Below are positions 7,629 to 17,893 of a stretch of 64,000 nt of DNA, piece after piece. The position numbers and the translations under genes are program-made. The DNA is from Streptomyces sp. NBC_01803. Lineage in GTDB: Bacteria > Actinomycetota > Actinomycetes > Streptomycetales > Streptomycetaceae. How positions within the stretch are numbered: position 1 is the first letter of the stretch; each line of letters starts with the position of its first letter. The notes under the pieces are model-generated. The model was not told the origin of the DNA. It ran no database searches and saw nothing but the letters and a program-made list of their open reading frames with translations. The stretch lies in the NCBI RefSeq assembly GCF_035917415.1, contig NZ_CP109073.1, positions 4,510,501-4,574,500 on the forward strand. The letters run 5' to 3'.

Positions 7629-9557
7629 TCACAGGTCAGCCATCCAACGCAGAAGGGTCTGCCGTGCCTGTTCCAACTCCTCAACGGTCGCGTCGGCGCG
7701 CTTCGGATGCCCGGCCTTCAGCAGGTTGGTGTTGACATCCTGCGGCTCCATTCCGGCGCGCCGGGCGTACCTTCCGACGAGGGTCGTGATCTCTCCTCGC
7801 AACAGTTTCTCCCGCTTGTGACGCGGTACGGCCACTTCTTCGGGCAGTGGAACCGTGGTCGGCTCCCGTGCTGGAGTGGCCTCCTTCGACCGCAGCAGGG
7901 GAACCAGGTTGACCGCAAACCGGGCCGGGATGCCCAGCTTCCGGCACTCGGCTCCCGCGGCCGCGACCTCATCGGGCGTGCTTTCCTGCCCGCCCAGGAT
8001 CGCGCGGTCGAAGACAGGCGCGGACGCGGACAGCGGTTCGCGGAAGTCGAGCTGCCCCTGGCCGGAGTTGCTGCTGCCGTCACCCTCTCGGGCCTTGCGC
8101 TCCTCCGCCTCGGCCAAGTCGAGCTGGTGGCGCAGTTCCTCCTCGATTTCGCGTGCGTGTCGAAGGAGTTCCGGTGCCGCAGGGATGAGGAGGCGTGCGT
8201 TGAACTCCTCACCTTCGCGCATTCGAACGAAACGTCCGACGACCTGGCGGAAGAACAGCGGTGTCTGTGTCTTGGACGCGTATACGCCGATCGCCAAGCG
8301 AGGAATGTCGACCCCCTCGCTGATCATCTTCACTGCGACAATCCACCGGCCTCGCCCGTTCCGAAAGGCATCGATCTGTGCCTTGGCGATCTTCCCCCCA
8401 GGGTCGCGCTGTGGGTCCGACACCACCACAGGCGGCTTCTGCCCGGTGATTCTCTCGATCAGCTCGGCGTAGCCGCGAGCATGCCACTGCCGTTCGCATA
8501 CCACCAAGCCGGCCGCGTCGGGGATCTCCTCGCGCAAATCGTCCAGCATGACGTTCGCCTGGGCCAGCATCTCCGGCATCCAGTTGTGCTTTGGCTCGTA
8601 CAGGGCGTCCAGGGCAGCGGACACGTCTGCCCCGTCCATACCAGCACCCAGTGTCGCAGCGAACTCCACGGTCACCGTGCCGGGCCCACTGGCCGACGTT
8701 CTGCGCGCCCGGGCGGGGTCCGTCCAGCGGGCCTCGCCATCGTAGGCGTGGAACTCGATGCGGCGGCAGACGTCATCGGCGACCGCCTCGCCGTATTCGT
8801 AGGCGTAGTCGACGATCACCCTTCCCTCGGCGTTGTACTTCACGAAGGGGATAGGTGATTGGTTGTCCCTGCGCCATGGAGTGCCGGTGAGCGCGAGACG
8901 GTAGCGAGCCTTCTCGGCCGCTCGTTGCAGCGCCTCGCCCCACGAGCGGGTCTCGCCCGCGTGGTGGATCTCGTCAAGGATGACGAGTGTCGGTCGGCGG
9001 GTGACGCGCCGCAGGAGATCCGCACCCGCGCCGAGCAACTGCTGGTAGGTGACGACGCAGCCCCGGTAGCCGGCCTTGTCGTAGTCTTCTGGTTCGGCGA
9101 CCGGCTTCAGGGAAAGCCCTTGTCCTTCTGCGGCGTCGGCCCATTGCTGCCGGAGCGCATCGGTAGGGACTACGACGGCCACCCGCTCGATGGCTCCCTG
9201 GGCGATGAGATCGCCCGCTTGACGCAGGGCGTACCGGGTTTTGCCAGCGCCAGGTGTAGCCGAGACGAGGAAGTCGCGGGTGCCGGGCGGCAGCACGTTG
9301 AAGAGTTCAGTCGCCCGGCGTTGCCAGGTTCTGAGGTTGCTCATGTCGGAGGTGCCTTTCGCGAGGTTGCAGGTGGGGCAGAGAGCCTGCCCGTTGGTGA
9401 CGTCGGTGGGTCCGCCCGCGGAGTAGGGGGCGATGTGGTCGGCGTGCCAACTGGGCTGCAGTTCGATTCCGCAGCCTGTACAGCGACCGTCGGCGGCCAG
9501 GTAGAGGGCGGCGCGCTCCGAGGAGTTGAAGCGCCGCCTGGCCGGCTCTGGAGTCAC
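7629..9557 (-). CDS. HNH endonuclease domain fused to SF2 helicase
   Basis: A 642-residue protein if it starts at the GTG at 9,557; the frame is open to 9,698, but the extra N-terminus is Arg/Leu-rich and unlike a protein start, and no strong RBS decides between them. Domains: an HNH nuclease at about residues 15-75 (Cys pair CTGC, then HADHIAPYSAGG, then CPTC for zinc); an SF2 helicase core with Walker A TPGAGKT near 100, DEIHH near 194, ALTGTPWR, and motif VI RQVVGRFVRMREG near 437; then a charged linker and a C-terminal helical region. It is transcribed divergently from the DISARM operon. HNH plus helicase suggests a DNA-targeting defence protein, but I do not recognise a named system. It could be an extra DISARM-associated gene or a stand-alone module. 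Confidence 0.85.
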   Translation of the reverse strand: MTPEPARRRFNSSERAALYLAADGRCTGCGIELQPSWHADHIAPYSAGGPTDVTNGQALCPTCNLAKGTSDMSNLRTWQRRATELFNVLPPGTRDFLVSATPGAGKTRYALRQAGDLIAQGAIERVAVVVPTDALRQQWADAAEGQGLSLKPVAEPEDYDKAGYRGCVVTYQQLLGAGADLLRRVTRRPTLVILDEIHHAGETRSWGEALQRAAEKARYRLALTGTPWRRDNQSPIPFVKYNAEGRVIVDYAYEYGEAVADDVCRRIEFHAYDGEARWTDPARARRTSASGPGTVTVEFAATLGAGMDGADVSAALDALYEPKHNWMPEMLAQANVMLDDLREEIPDAAGLVVCERQWHARGYAELIERITGQKPPVVVSDPQRDPGGKIAKAQIDAFRNGRGRWIVAVKMISEGVDIPRLAIGVYASKTQTPLFFRQVVGRFVRMREGEEFNARLLIPAAPELLRHAREIEEELRHQLDLAEAEERKAREGDGSSNSGQGQLDFREPLSASAPVFDRAILGGQESTPDEVAAAGAECRKLGIPARFAVNLVPLLRSKEATPAREPTTVPLPEEVAVPRHKREKLLRGEITTLVGRYARRAGMEPQDVNTNLLKAGHPKRADATVEELEQARQTLLRWMADL

Positions 9558-10411
9558 CGGATGCAACCTGCACGGAAAGGCCACTCGCAGAACTTGACCG
9601 GCGAGTAGCAATGGGTAGGGTGGTGCACGCGTTTCAAGGCTTCGGCTCCTTGAACTCATCGCCCTCCGCGGACTGCCATCTGCGCGAGGGCGTTTCAATT
9701 CTCAGGGGGACACCCCGAACGTCCAGTCGGGTGCGGCATACCCTACTCGCACGTTCCGTCGACAGAGGGAACCCAAGGCGCAGTGAACGACGCCTGAAGT
9801 CCGGTGAATTGGGACTCTGTCTGACGGCGGTGTCACTCCGTGCCCGGACTGCCGCCGCGGCCTGTGGCCGGAGTCACCACGCAAGGAGGGCATCCGCCGC
9901 CTCCAGAGACGCAACGGAGGCCAGGTCGCGCGAACAGCGGGGGGCGAAATGGCTGAATTGGGCATCTATCCCTCGCGGGCGCGCGTCTCGGTGTTCGCAC
10001 CCAAGCGTGGCGCTGTGACACCGGGTGCACATTACGGACTCTTCATGAGTTACATCACATTCAGTCGCGGAGGCACCGGCGACTGCGGTAGGCCACCGCC
10101 CAGCGGACCCGGCCACGCAGCCAGCTCTGCTCTCCGCGCACTGCCCTGGCCCTGGCCACCGGGGCGCTTCTCCCGCGATGGGCGCAGTGCAGAGATTCGC
10201 GAGTATGTCGTTTTCGGGAGGCGTCCTTGACCTCGCCACCACGAGATCGATGCCATCGGCTTGGCTCTCGGGAATGGCCCACCGCCGGAATCAGCTGAGC
10301 ACGAACCGCCGTCACGCGCATTGTCCACGCCGCTTGGACCGCGGGCAGGACTCAGGCTCATGCCAGGATGTACGGGGAACGAGGGCGATCCAGGGGTGGA
10401 AGTGAACGCGG
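9558..10411. other. Divergent intergenic region between HNH/helicase and drmD
   Basis: About 850 bp with no supported gene. It should hold the divergent promoters for the HNH/helicase gene and the DISARM operon. Frames within it lack recognisable domains. GGTGGAAG at 10,395-10,402 serves as the drmD ribosome binding site. Confidence 0.5.
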
Positions 10412-13400
10412 GTGAGGGCCGAAGTGCTCAACGAGAATGACCTGTTCGCGCAGAATGCAGCCTTGCCGACGGTAGGCCAGTTAGTTACGGTACGTAATCG
10501 GAATTGGGTGGCCACGGCGGTGGAACGCTCCTCGATCGCGGTTGAGGAGCCAGGCAGCCCGCTGCTCGGCGAGGCACAGCACCTAGTCTCCTTGGTTTCC
10601 GTGGATGGCGATGCCGGGGATGAGGAGCTGCGCGTCCTATGGGAGCTTGAGCCCGGCGCGGCGACCCGCGAACAGCACGCCCTGCCATCGCCGATGCGCG
10701 GTTTCGACGAGCCGGCGAAGCTGGACGCGTTCCTGGACGCGGTGAGCTGGGGCTCGGTGGCGACAGCGGACAAGACGCTGCTGCAGGCCCCGTTCCGTTC
10801 CGGGGTCAAGCCTGAGGATTACCAGCTCGACCCCGTGGTGCGGGCGCTGCAGATGCCGCGCACGAATCTGCTGATCGCGGATGACGTCGGCCTCGGTAAG
10901 ACCATTGAGGCGGGTCTGGTGATGCAGGAGCTCATGCTGCGTCACCGGGCGCGCACGATGCTGATCGTGTGCCCGGCGTCGCTCACACTGCAGTGGCGCG
11001 ATGAGATGCGCGACAAGTTCGGCCTCACTTTCAAGATCGTGGATGCGGAACTCCTCAAGGAGCTGCGAAGGTCTCGTGGCCTGTACGCGAACCCATGGAC
11101 GCACTACCCACGGCTGATCGTCTCGATCGACTGGCTCAAGCGGGATCGGCCCCTGGCGCTGCTGCGCCCGATCCTGCCATCGGTGCCCCAGTATCCGCGC
11201 ACCTTCGATCTCCTCGTGGTCGACGAGGTACACACCTGCGCGCCCTCGGGTACAGGGAAGTACGCGGTCGATTCGCAGCGCACGGCCGCGATCAAGATCC
11301 TTGCCCCGCACGCCGAGCATCGGCTGTTCCTGTCGGCGACTCCGCACAATGGCTACCTGGAATCCTTCACCGCGCTGCTGGCCCTGCTCGACAACCACCG
11401 CTTCGCCCGTACCCTGGCCCCGTCGGAGGAGGCCAAGGCTCAGGTGATGGTGCGTCGGCTGAAGCGGGAGCTGCCGCCAAAGTGGGACGGCAGCCCTCGG
11501 TTCCCGGAACGCGACCTCGACCACCCCCTGGAGGTCGCTTATGACGCCGTCACCCGTGACGCTTACGCGAAGCTCGACCAGTACGCACAGTCGCGCCGGG
11601 AGATCATCTCCGGGCAGATGGCCCTGAAGGGGACCGCACCGAACCGGGCTGCGGACTTCGTCGTGACGCTGCTCAAGCGCCGCTTCCTTTCCAGCCCGAA
11701 GGCATTCGCCAGCACCGTCGAGGCTCACCTGAAGACGATGACTGCGTGGGAACAAGGGGGTGACGCGGAGCGGGTCTACGACCGGGGAGCGCATTCGGTC
11801 GCGGAGAAGGTTCTCGCGGCGATGCTGGGGCAGCTGGACGAGACCGCCGAGGACGACGCCGCCTACGAGGAAGCGGCGAAGCAGGCCCTGGCTACAGCCC
11901 GCCGGTTTGTCCCGCCGCTCTCTCCAGCCGAGCGGAAGCTGCTGGAGGAACTGCGTGATTGGGGTTTGCAGCACTCGGACAAGGCCGATGGCAAGTTCAC
12001 CTCATTCCTCGGCTGGCTGCGTGAGATCGTGCAGCCGCAGGGTGCCGACGATGTGAATGCGCGTTGGGACGGCGAGCGCGTCATCGTGTTCACCGAGTAC
12101 CGCGACACCCAGCGCTGGCTGCACGAACGGCTGATCAGTGCCGGGGTCCCGAACGAGGCCATCGCGCAACTCTACGGCGGCCAGGACCGCGACGAGCGCG
12201 AGCGCGTCAAGAACGTCTTCCAGGACTCCCCGGACGCCGACCCGGTGCGGATCCTGCTTGCCACAGACTCGGCGAGCGAGGGCATCAACCTGCAGAACCA
12301 CTGCCACCGGGTGCTGCATTGGGAAATCCCATGGAACCCGAACCGCCTTGAACAGCGCAACGGCCGCGTGGACAGACATGGGCAGAACGCCGCGAAGGTC
12401 GAGATCGTTCACTTCGTGCCCCGCGGCTGGGACCAGAGCCGCGAGGAGGAAACCGGGTTTGCCGAAGGCACCTTGGAGGACGCGATGGCGTTCCTCGGTG
12501 TCGCGGTGCGCAAGGTCGAGCAGATCCGCACCGACCTCGGCAGCGCCGGAGAAGTGATCGCCAGCCAGGTCGAGCAGAAGATGCTCGGCAAACGTACCAA
12601 CTGGCAGACCACCGACAAGGAAATCCAACGCCGAGCCGGCAAGGCCGTACTGAAGATCCGACGGGATCTGGCGCACGACCTGCAGCAGGCGCAGGACCAG
12701 CTCACCCAGACCCGCACTGAGCTGAACCTGAACCCGGAGACGATCGAACGAGTGGTGCGCACCGCGCTGCGCCTGGCCCACAACAAGGACCTGATCGACA
12801 CCCCATCGCCCAGGGGCGTGAAGGCGCGCTGCTTTCGACTCCCGGATCTGAAGGAGGGGTGGGCGCAGGCCCGTAACGACGGCCTGCGGCACCCGGTGAG
12901 CGGCAAGGAGCGCCCGGTCACCTTCGACCAGGACTACGCCGGGCGCAACGACGTCGTGCTGCTGCACCTGAACCATCGCCTGGTCGACCTGTGCCTGCGT
13001 CTGCTGCGCGCCGAGCTGTGGTCCCAGGGCGAACACGGCGCGCACCTGACCCGCGTCACCGCCCGGATCGTGCCCGGCGACCTGCTGCGCAACCCGGCGG
13101 TGATCGCACACGGCCGCGTCGTGCTCACTGGGAACCGCGGCGTGCGCCTGCACGAGCAGATCGCCCTGGCCGGCGGCGCGATCGAACAGGGCAAGCTGAC
13201 CGTGGAGAAGGACCCAGCGGTCCTGGAGCGTTGGCTCGCCGCAGCGTCGCAGGACGCGCCGCCACCCGAACTCCTCGACCGGCTCGCCGGGCTGTGGGGA
13301 ATGCTGGAGACCCCGCTCGGCAAGGCCCTGGCGACCGCGTCCAACAAGATCGCGCGCAAGCAAGGGAAGATCCTGGACAAGCGCTGCGAAGAGGACGTCA

Positions 13401-13699
13401 AGGCGATGCGGGCGGTGCTGTCCGAACTGGAACGCAACATCCGGGAAGCCTTGAAGTCGGACCCGCTCTGGCGCCAGGACACGCTGTTCACTGTCGAGGC
13501 GGAACGCGATCAGCTCAAGAAGGACCAAGCGGAACTGGAGGAACGCCTCGCCGCCATTCCGGAACAGATCGAGAACGAGACCAAGGTCCTGCGCCACCGC
13601 TACGCCGACCCGGTCGCCCGCCGCTTCCCTGTCGCGGTCACATTCCTCGTTCCCGCCTTCTTGACCGTAGGTGCTACTTCACACCAGGCAGGCCGCTGA
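10412..13699 (+). CDS. drmD: DrmD, SNF2-like helicase of class 1 DISARM
   Basis: A 1,095-residue SNF2-family ATPase matching DrmD, the signature helicase of class 1 DISARM, a multi-gene system that restricts incoming phage DNA. Helicase motifs: Walker A DVGLGKTIEAG near residue 158, DEVH (VVDEVHTC) near 270, LSATPHNG near 310, and the C-terminal lobe with ATDSASEGINLQ and the motif VI RNGRVDRHGQ near 650. The remainder is helical, with a long charged segment before the end. The GTG at 10,412 follows GGTGGAAG; a second GTG 15 bases on is possible. The stop overlaps the start of drmMI by one base (TGATG), so the five drm genes form one translationally coupled operon. Confidence 0.93.
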   Translation: MRAEVLNENDLFAQNAALPTVGQLVTVRNRNWVATAVERSSIAVEEPGSPLLGEAQHLVSLVSVDGDAGDEELRVLWELEPGAATREQHALPSPMRGFDEPAKLDAFLDAVSWGSVATADKTLLQAPFRSGVKPEDYQLDPVVRALQMPRTNLLIADDVGLGKTIEAGLVMQELMLRHRARTMLIVCPASLTLQWRDEMRDKFGLTFKIVDAELLKELRRSRGLYANPWTHYPRLIVSIDWLKRDRPLALLRPILPSVPQYPRTFDLLVVDEVHTCAPSGTGKYAVDSQRTAAIKILAPHAEHRLFLSATPHNGYLESFTALLALLDNHRFARTLAPSEEAKAQVMVRRLKRELPPKWDGSPRFPERDLDHPLEVAYDAVTRDAYAKLDQYAQSRREIISGQMALKGTAPNRAADFVVTLLKRRFLSSPKAFASTVEAHLKTMTAWEQGGDAERVYDRGAHSVAEKVLAAMLGQLDETAEDDAAYEEAAKQALATARRFVPPLSPAERKLLEELRDWGLQHSDKADGKFTSFLGWLREIVQPQGADDVNARWDGERVIVFTEYRDTQRWLHERLISAGVPNEAIAQLYGGQDRDERERVKNVFQDSPDADPVRILLATDSASEGINLQNHCHRVLHWEIPWNPNRLEQRNGRVDRHGQNAAKVEIVHFVPRGWDQSREEETGFAEGTLEDAMAFLGVAVRKVEQIRTDLGSAGEVIASQVEQKMLGKRTNWQTTDKEIQRRAGKAVLKIRRDLAHDLQQAQDQLTQTRTELNLNPETIERVVRTALRLAHNKDLIDTPSPRGVKARCFRLPDLKEGWAQARNDGLRHPVSGKERPVTFDQDYAGRNDVVLLHLNHRLVDLCLRLLRAELWSQGEHGAHLTRVTARIVPGDLLRNPAVIAHGRVVLTGNRGVRLHEQIALAGGAIEQGKLTVEKDPAVLERWLAAASQDAPPPELLDRLAGLWGMLETPLGKALATASNKIARKQGKILDKRCEEDVKAMRAVLSELERNIREALKSDPLWRQDTLFTVEAERDQLKKDQAELEERLAAIPEQIENETKVLRHRYADPVARRFPVAVTFLVPAFLTVGATSHQAGR

Positions 13700-16600
13700 T
13701 GGCAGCACGCACCCGTTTCCCGAAGTCCGGGCAGCAGACCCCAATCGAACAGCACGCCGAGTGGCTCAACTTGCTACGCCCAGACGGCCCGTTCCTGTCC
13801 GCGAAGATCCTCGCCGAAGCGTTCCCGCAGGGTCTTGACGTCGTCGAGAGCTCCCTGCGCGCCCGCCTCCGGCAGGCATGGGCCGAACTCAAAGCCGATC
13901 CGGCGGTGCTGTGCTCCGCCTGGCAGCACTTGGTCCTGGAGGAACTGCTCGGCTACCGCGGCCAGGCGCTGCGCCATGGCTCGATGCTGCCGCGTGAGCT
14001 GGCCGGCCGTCCCGGCACCCATCCCGACGCACTGCTCATGGGCCCGGCCGACCCAACCAGCGGCCTGCCCGGCGCGGCCGAACGCGCCCTGATCTACCGC
14101 CGCCCCTGGGACGAACCCCTCACCCGCGCCATGAAGGGCATGCCGTCGCTTGCCGAACAGGCGGCTGAGCTGTGTCGCCGCCGCGCCGTGCCCCTCGCAC
14201 TGCTCACCAACGGTCGCCTGTGGGTCCTCGTCCACGCCCGGCCCGCGGCACCAACCTCCGTCGCAGTCTTCGACGCCGACACCTGGTCCGAAGAGCCGCT
14301 ACTGCTGCGCGCCCTCGCCTCACTGCTCGGTGTCCGCTGCGCCGCGATCGCACCCAAGAGCCGCGACGGCGAGGACACCGACTCTCTTGCCGCCCTGTTC
14401 ACCCGCACCGCCGACGACACCACCGCCGTCACCAAAACCCTCGGCAACCAGGTCCGCGAAGCGGTCGAGCTCCTCGTCTCGGAACTCTCCCGCCTCAACC
14501 GAGAAGCCGACGGCACCGTGCTGGAGGGCGTCGCCCCGCGCACCGTCTACCGCGCGGCCCTGACCGTCATGATGCGTATCGTCTTCCTCCTGTACGCGGA
14601 GGAACAGGACCTGCTGCCCGCCGGCGACGAACTGTATGCGGACTCATACTCGGTCACGAAGCTCTACGACCGCCTCGACCAGGACGACGCCGCCATCGCG
14701 GACCGCTGGCAAGCGGCCTGGCCCACACTGCTCGCCACCTTCCGGGCCATCCACGGCGGCGCCCGCCACCCGGACATGTGGATTCCTGCGTACGGCGGAT
14801 CACTGTTCGACCCGACCCGGTTCTCCTGGCTGGAACGTCTGAAGGTCACCGACCGCGTCGTCTTCGCCATGCTCGACGCGCTGATCAAGCTCAAGCGCAC
14901 CACGTCCGCTGGCAAGGTCACCTCGACGGAACGCCTGTCATACAAGAGCCTCGACGTCGAACAGATCGGCCACGTCTACGAAGGCCTCCTCGAACACTCC
15001 GCAGTCCTGCTCGGCGAGACACACCTCGGCCTCAAGGGCAAAGCCGGCCTCGACGCCAAACTCACCGACCTCGAAACCTGGCACGGTACCGGCCGCCTCG
15101 ACACCGAGGTTCCCAAGCTCGCCGGGCTGACGGCGAAGCAGTTCGCCACCGCACTCGCGACCGAGCCGGCGAGCGCCGACCTCGGCAAGCTCGACGCGGC
15201 CTGCGACAACGACCCTGCGCTCGCTGCCAGAGTCCGACCGTTCTTCGGTCTGCTGCGCACCGACCTGCGCGACGAACCCATCATCCACCCGGCCGGGACG
15301 GTCATCGTCACCCGGGTCGGCGACCGACGTGACCAGGGAACGCACTACACGCCCCGCTCCCTGGCTGAAGAGGTCGTCCTGCACACACTCGACCCGCTGT
15401 GCTTCTCGCCTGGCTCCCCGGAGGGCATCCCACGGCCTGCCGATGGGACGCAGCCAGCCGAATGGGCGGTGCGTCCGGCTTCTGAACTCCTGGCACTCAA
15501 GGTTCTCGACCCTGCGATGGGTTCCGGCGCGTTCCTCGTCTCCGCATGCCGGTACTTGTCCGAACGCGTCGTCGAAGCATGGGACCGGGACGGTCTGCCG
15601 GAAGCGGTCGCCACACGCCTCAGCGAACAGCGCGAGAACCGCGACGCACTGCTGCTCGAAGCCCGCCGCATGGTCGCCGACCGCTGCCTCTACGGCGTGG
15701 ACATCGACGAGATGGCCGTGGAACTCGCCAAACTCTCACTGTGGCTCGTCACCCTCGCCAAGGGCCGCCCCTTCAACTTCGTTGACCACGCCCTGCGCTG
15801 TGGTGACTCCCTCATCGGGTGTCTCACGGCAGACCAGATTGAGGCATTCCATCTCGTGCCCAGCGATGGGCGCCGCATCAACGCCCGCCTCACCGGTGAG
15901 ATCGACAAGGTCACTGGCCCGCTGCTCTCCCAGGCGGCGGAACTGCGCCGCGACATCGAAGCCCACGAAGTCATCGACATCCGCGACGCGCGGGAAAAAG
16001 CGAAGAAACTCGGCGAGGCCGAAGCCCTCACCGAACGTCTCCGCCTCGCCGCCGACGCCGTCGTCGCCGCTAAGCTCTCCACCGCGACGACCAAGTCCGA
16101 CGACGCATACAACGACCGCCTTGGCTCTATCGCCGACCTCGTCGAACAAGCGCTCCTGGGAGACAAGGAAGCAGCGACCAGAGCCCGCACCATCATCGAT
16201 GGCTGGCTCCTCGGCCCCAACGCTGGATCACGCACCGTCCCACTACGGCCGTTGCACTGGCCGCTTGAGTTCCCCGAGATCGTCGCCGACCCCGTTCGCG
16301 GCGGCCACCGCTTCGACGCGGTAGTGGGCAATCCACCATTCTCAGGCGGCAACCAACTCAGCGGCCGCATCGGCAAAGACGCCCACGAATACGTCGGCCA
16401 GATTGTCGCGGACGGCCACACTGAGGGTGGTCAAGTCGACCTCGTTGCCTACTTTCTGCTTCGCGAACTGACACTCATGCCGAGCGGTCGCCTCGGCATG
16501 ATCGCAACGAAGACCATCGGCCAGGCAGGCACGCGTAAGGTTGGGCTCGCGCGCGTTGAAAGTCAGGACCGATCGATCTACCGCGCCATCAAGTCTCAGC

Positions 16601-17808
16601 CCTGGCCTGGCGGCGCGGCCGTCCACGTCGCGCTTGTCTGGGTCGGGAAGATGGGCGGCAAGGAGCAAACTGTCCTCGACGGAACGGTTGTTCTGGAGAT
16701 TGATTCAAGCCTGACCAGGCCATCACGGGTCGTCGGCGAGCCGCACACGCTTGCGACCTTTGCTGGTCAAAGTTCTCAGGGCTGCAAGACAACTGGTACG
16801 GGCTTCCTCTTGGAACCAGCTGCAGCTCAGGCTCTTATTGCGAAGGATGAGCGTAACGCGAAGGTCATCTTCCCGTATCTCATCAATAATGAGGTAAACA
16901 ACCAGCCGGACTCATCGGCAACACGTTGGGCTATCGACTTCAACGACATGCCCGAGGAGGAAGCACGAAAATACCCGGACGCGTTCTCAATCCTTGACGA
17001 GCGAGTCCGACCCGGGCGGCAGCGTAAGAAGCCGGATGGAAGCTTCCAATTGCGGAACCCGCTACCGCAGCGCTGGTGGCAGTACGAGGAGAAACGGCCA
17101 ACGCTGCGCGTGACTATTGCCGAATACGAGCGCGTTCTTGTGATTGGTATGCACAGCAAGTACGGCCTGCCGAGCATTGTCCCGAATGGTCAGGTCTTCT
17201 CGCACTCTTTGTGTATCTTTTACACTTCTGACGTGACCGCCATGCTCGCGCTCCTGACCAGCGCTTGGCATTTTAACTGGTGGACCGTCAAAGGCGAGTC
17301 GACGATGAAATCGGACCCGCGCTATACGCCTTCCGATGGTTTCGACACGTTCCCACAGCCGGAGATCACCTCACGCATCCGTGCCGCCGGCGAGGAGTTG
17401 GACACTTACCGCCGCCATGTCCAGTTGACGCGGATACCACAGCTCGGTATGACCGATCTCTACAACGAAGTCCACAACCCGGAGAACCGTGACTCCGACA
17501 TCCAGCGTCTGCGCGAGATCCACATCGAGATCGACGAGGCAGTCTCTGAGTCCTACCTCGCGCATCCCCTCGCTGCACAGTTCGGCTGGACGCCGCTGAT
17601 CTTGAACCATGATTTCCACGAGACCACCCATGGCCTGCGTTGGAACGTTGATCCCGACATTCAGATCGAGATGAACGACCGTCTCCTCGAACTCAACCAT
17701 GCCCTCTACGCGGATGAAGTCCGTCGCGGCCTCCACAACAGGAAAGGCTCCGCCAAGCCCAAGAAGGCCGTCGGTCCGAAGGAGACCCCGGATGATGCGC
17801 TGTTTTAA
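13699..17808 (+). CDS. drmMI: DrmMI, adenine-specific DNA methyltransferase of class 1 DISARM
   Basis: A 1,369-residue type IIG-like methyltransferase that would mark host DNA so that DISARM spares it. The SAM-binding motif VLDPAMGSGAFLVSACRYL lies near residue 600, and the catalytic N6-adenine motif NPPF (VVGNPPFSGGN) near 877. The N-terminal half holds a helical region (MMRIVFLLYAEEQDLLP), and the C-terminal part resembles a target-recognition domain with EVHNPENRDSDIQRL. The start is the ATG overlapping the drmD stop; the frame is open further upstream inside drmD, but that part is a shadow. The stretch at about 16,660-17,300 has noticeably more A/T and less biased codons than its surroundings, as often seen in variable target-recognition regions. 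Confidence 0.93.
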   Translation: MAARTRFPKSGQQTPIEQHAEWLNLLRPDGPFLSAKILAEAFPQGLDVVESSLRARLRQAWAELKADPAVLCSAWQHLVLEELLGYRGQALRHGSMLPRELAGRPGTHPDALLMGPADPTSGLPGAAERALIYRRPWDEPLTRAMKGMPSLAEQAAELCRRRAVPLALLTNGRLWVLVHARPAAPTSVAVFDADTWSEEPLLLRALASLLGVRCAAIAPKSRDGEDTDSLAALFTRTADDTTAVTKTLGNQVREAVELLVSELSRLNREADGTVLEGVAPRTVYRAALTVMMRIVFLLYAEEQDLLPAGDELYADSYSVTKLYDRLDQDDAAIADRWQAAWPTLLATFRAIHGGARHPDMWIPAYGGSLFDPTRFSWLERLKVTDRVVFAMLDALIKLKRTTSAGKVTSTERLSYKSLDVEQIGHVYEGLLEHSAVLLGETHLGLKGKAGLDAKLTDLETWHGTGRLDTEVPKLAGLTAKQFATALATEPASADLGKLDAACDNDPALAARVRPFFGLLRTDLRDEPIIHPAGTVIVTRVGDRRDQGTHYTPRSLAEEVVLHTLDPLCFSPGSPEGIPRPADGTQPAEWAVRPASELLALKVLDPAMGSGAFLVSACRYLSERVVEAWDRDGLPEAVATRLSEQRENRDALLLEARRMVADRCLYGVDIDEMAVELAKLSLWLVTLAKGRPFNFVDHALRCGDSLIGCLTADQIEAFHLVPSDGRRINARLTGEIDKVTGPLLSQAAELRRDIEAHEVIDIRDAREKAKKLGEAEALTERLRLAADAVVAAKLSTATTKSDDAYNDRLGSIADLVEQALLGDKEAATRARTIIDGWLLGPNAGSRTVPLRPLHWPLEFPEIVADPVRGGHRFDAVVGNPPFSGGNQLSGRIGKDAHEYVGQIVADGHTEGGQVDLVAYFLLRELTLMPSGRLGMIATKTIGQAGTRKVGLARVESQDRSIYRAIKSQPWPGGAAVHVALVWVGKMGGKEQTVLDGTVVLEIDSSLTRPSRVVGEPHTLATFAGQSSQGCKTTGTGFLLEPAAAQALIAKDERNAKVIFPYLINNEVNNQPDSSATRWAIDFNDMPEEEARKYPDAFSILDERVRPGRQRKKPDGSFQLRNPLPQRWWQYEEKRPTLRVTIAEYERVLVIGMHSKYGLPSIVPNGQVFSHSLCIFYTSDVTAMLALLTSAWHFNWWTVKGESTMKSDPRYTPSDGFDTFPQPEITSRIRAAGEELDTYRRHVQLTRIPQLGMTDLYNEVHNPENRDSDIQRLREIHIEIDEAVSESYLAHPLAAQFGWTPLILNHDFHETTHGLRWNVDPDIQIEMNDRLLELNHALYADEVRRGLHNRKGSAKPKKAVGPKETPDDALF

Positions 17809-17893
17809 GGGAGCGATTCACTGGAGCTGCGACCCTGGTGATCGACGCCGATGCCCCTATCCCTGTCAGTGCCAGGCCCTATGGTGGTGACCC

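Noticed and set aside
12002..13597. Minus-strand frame opposite drmD
   Set aside because: Shadow of the helicase gene; no domains or RBS.
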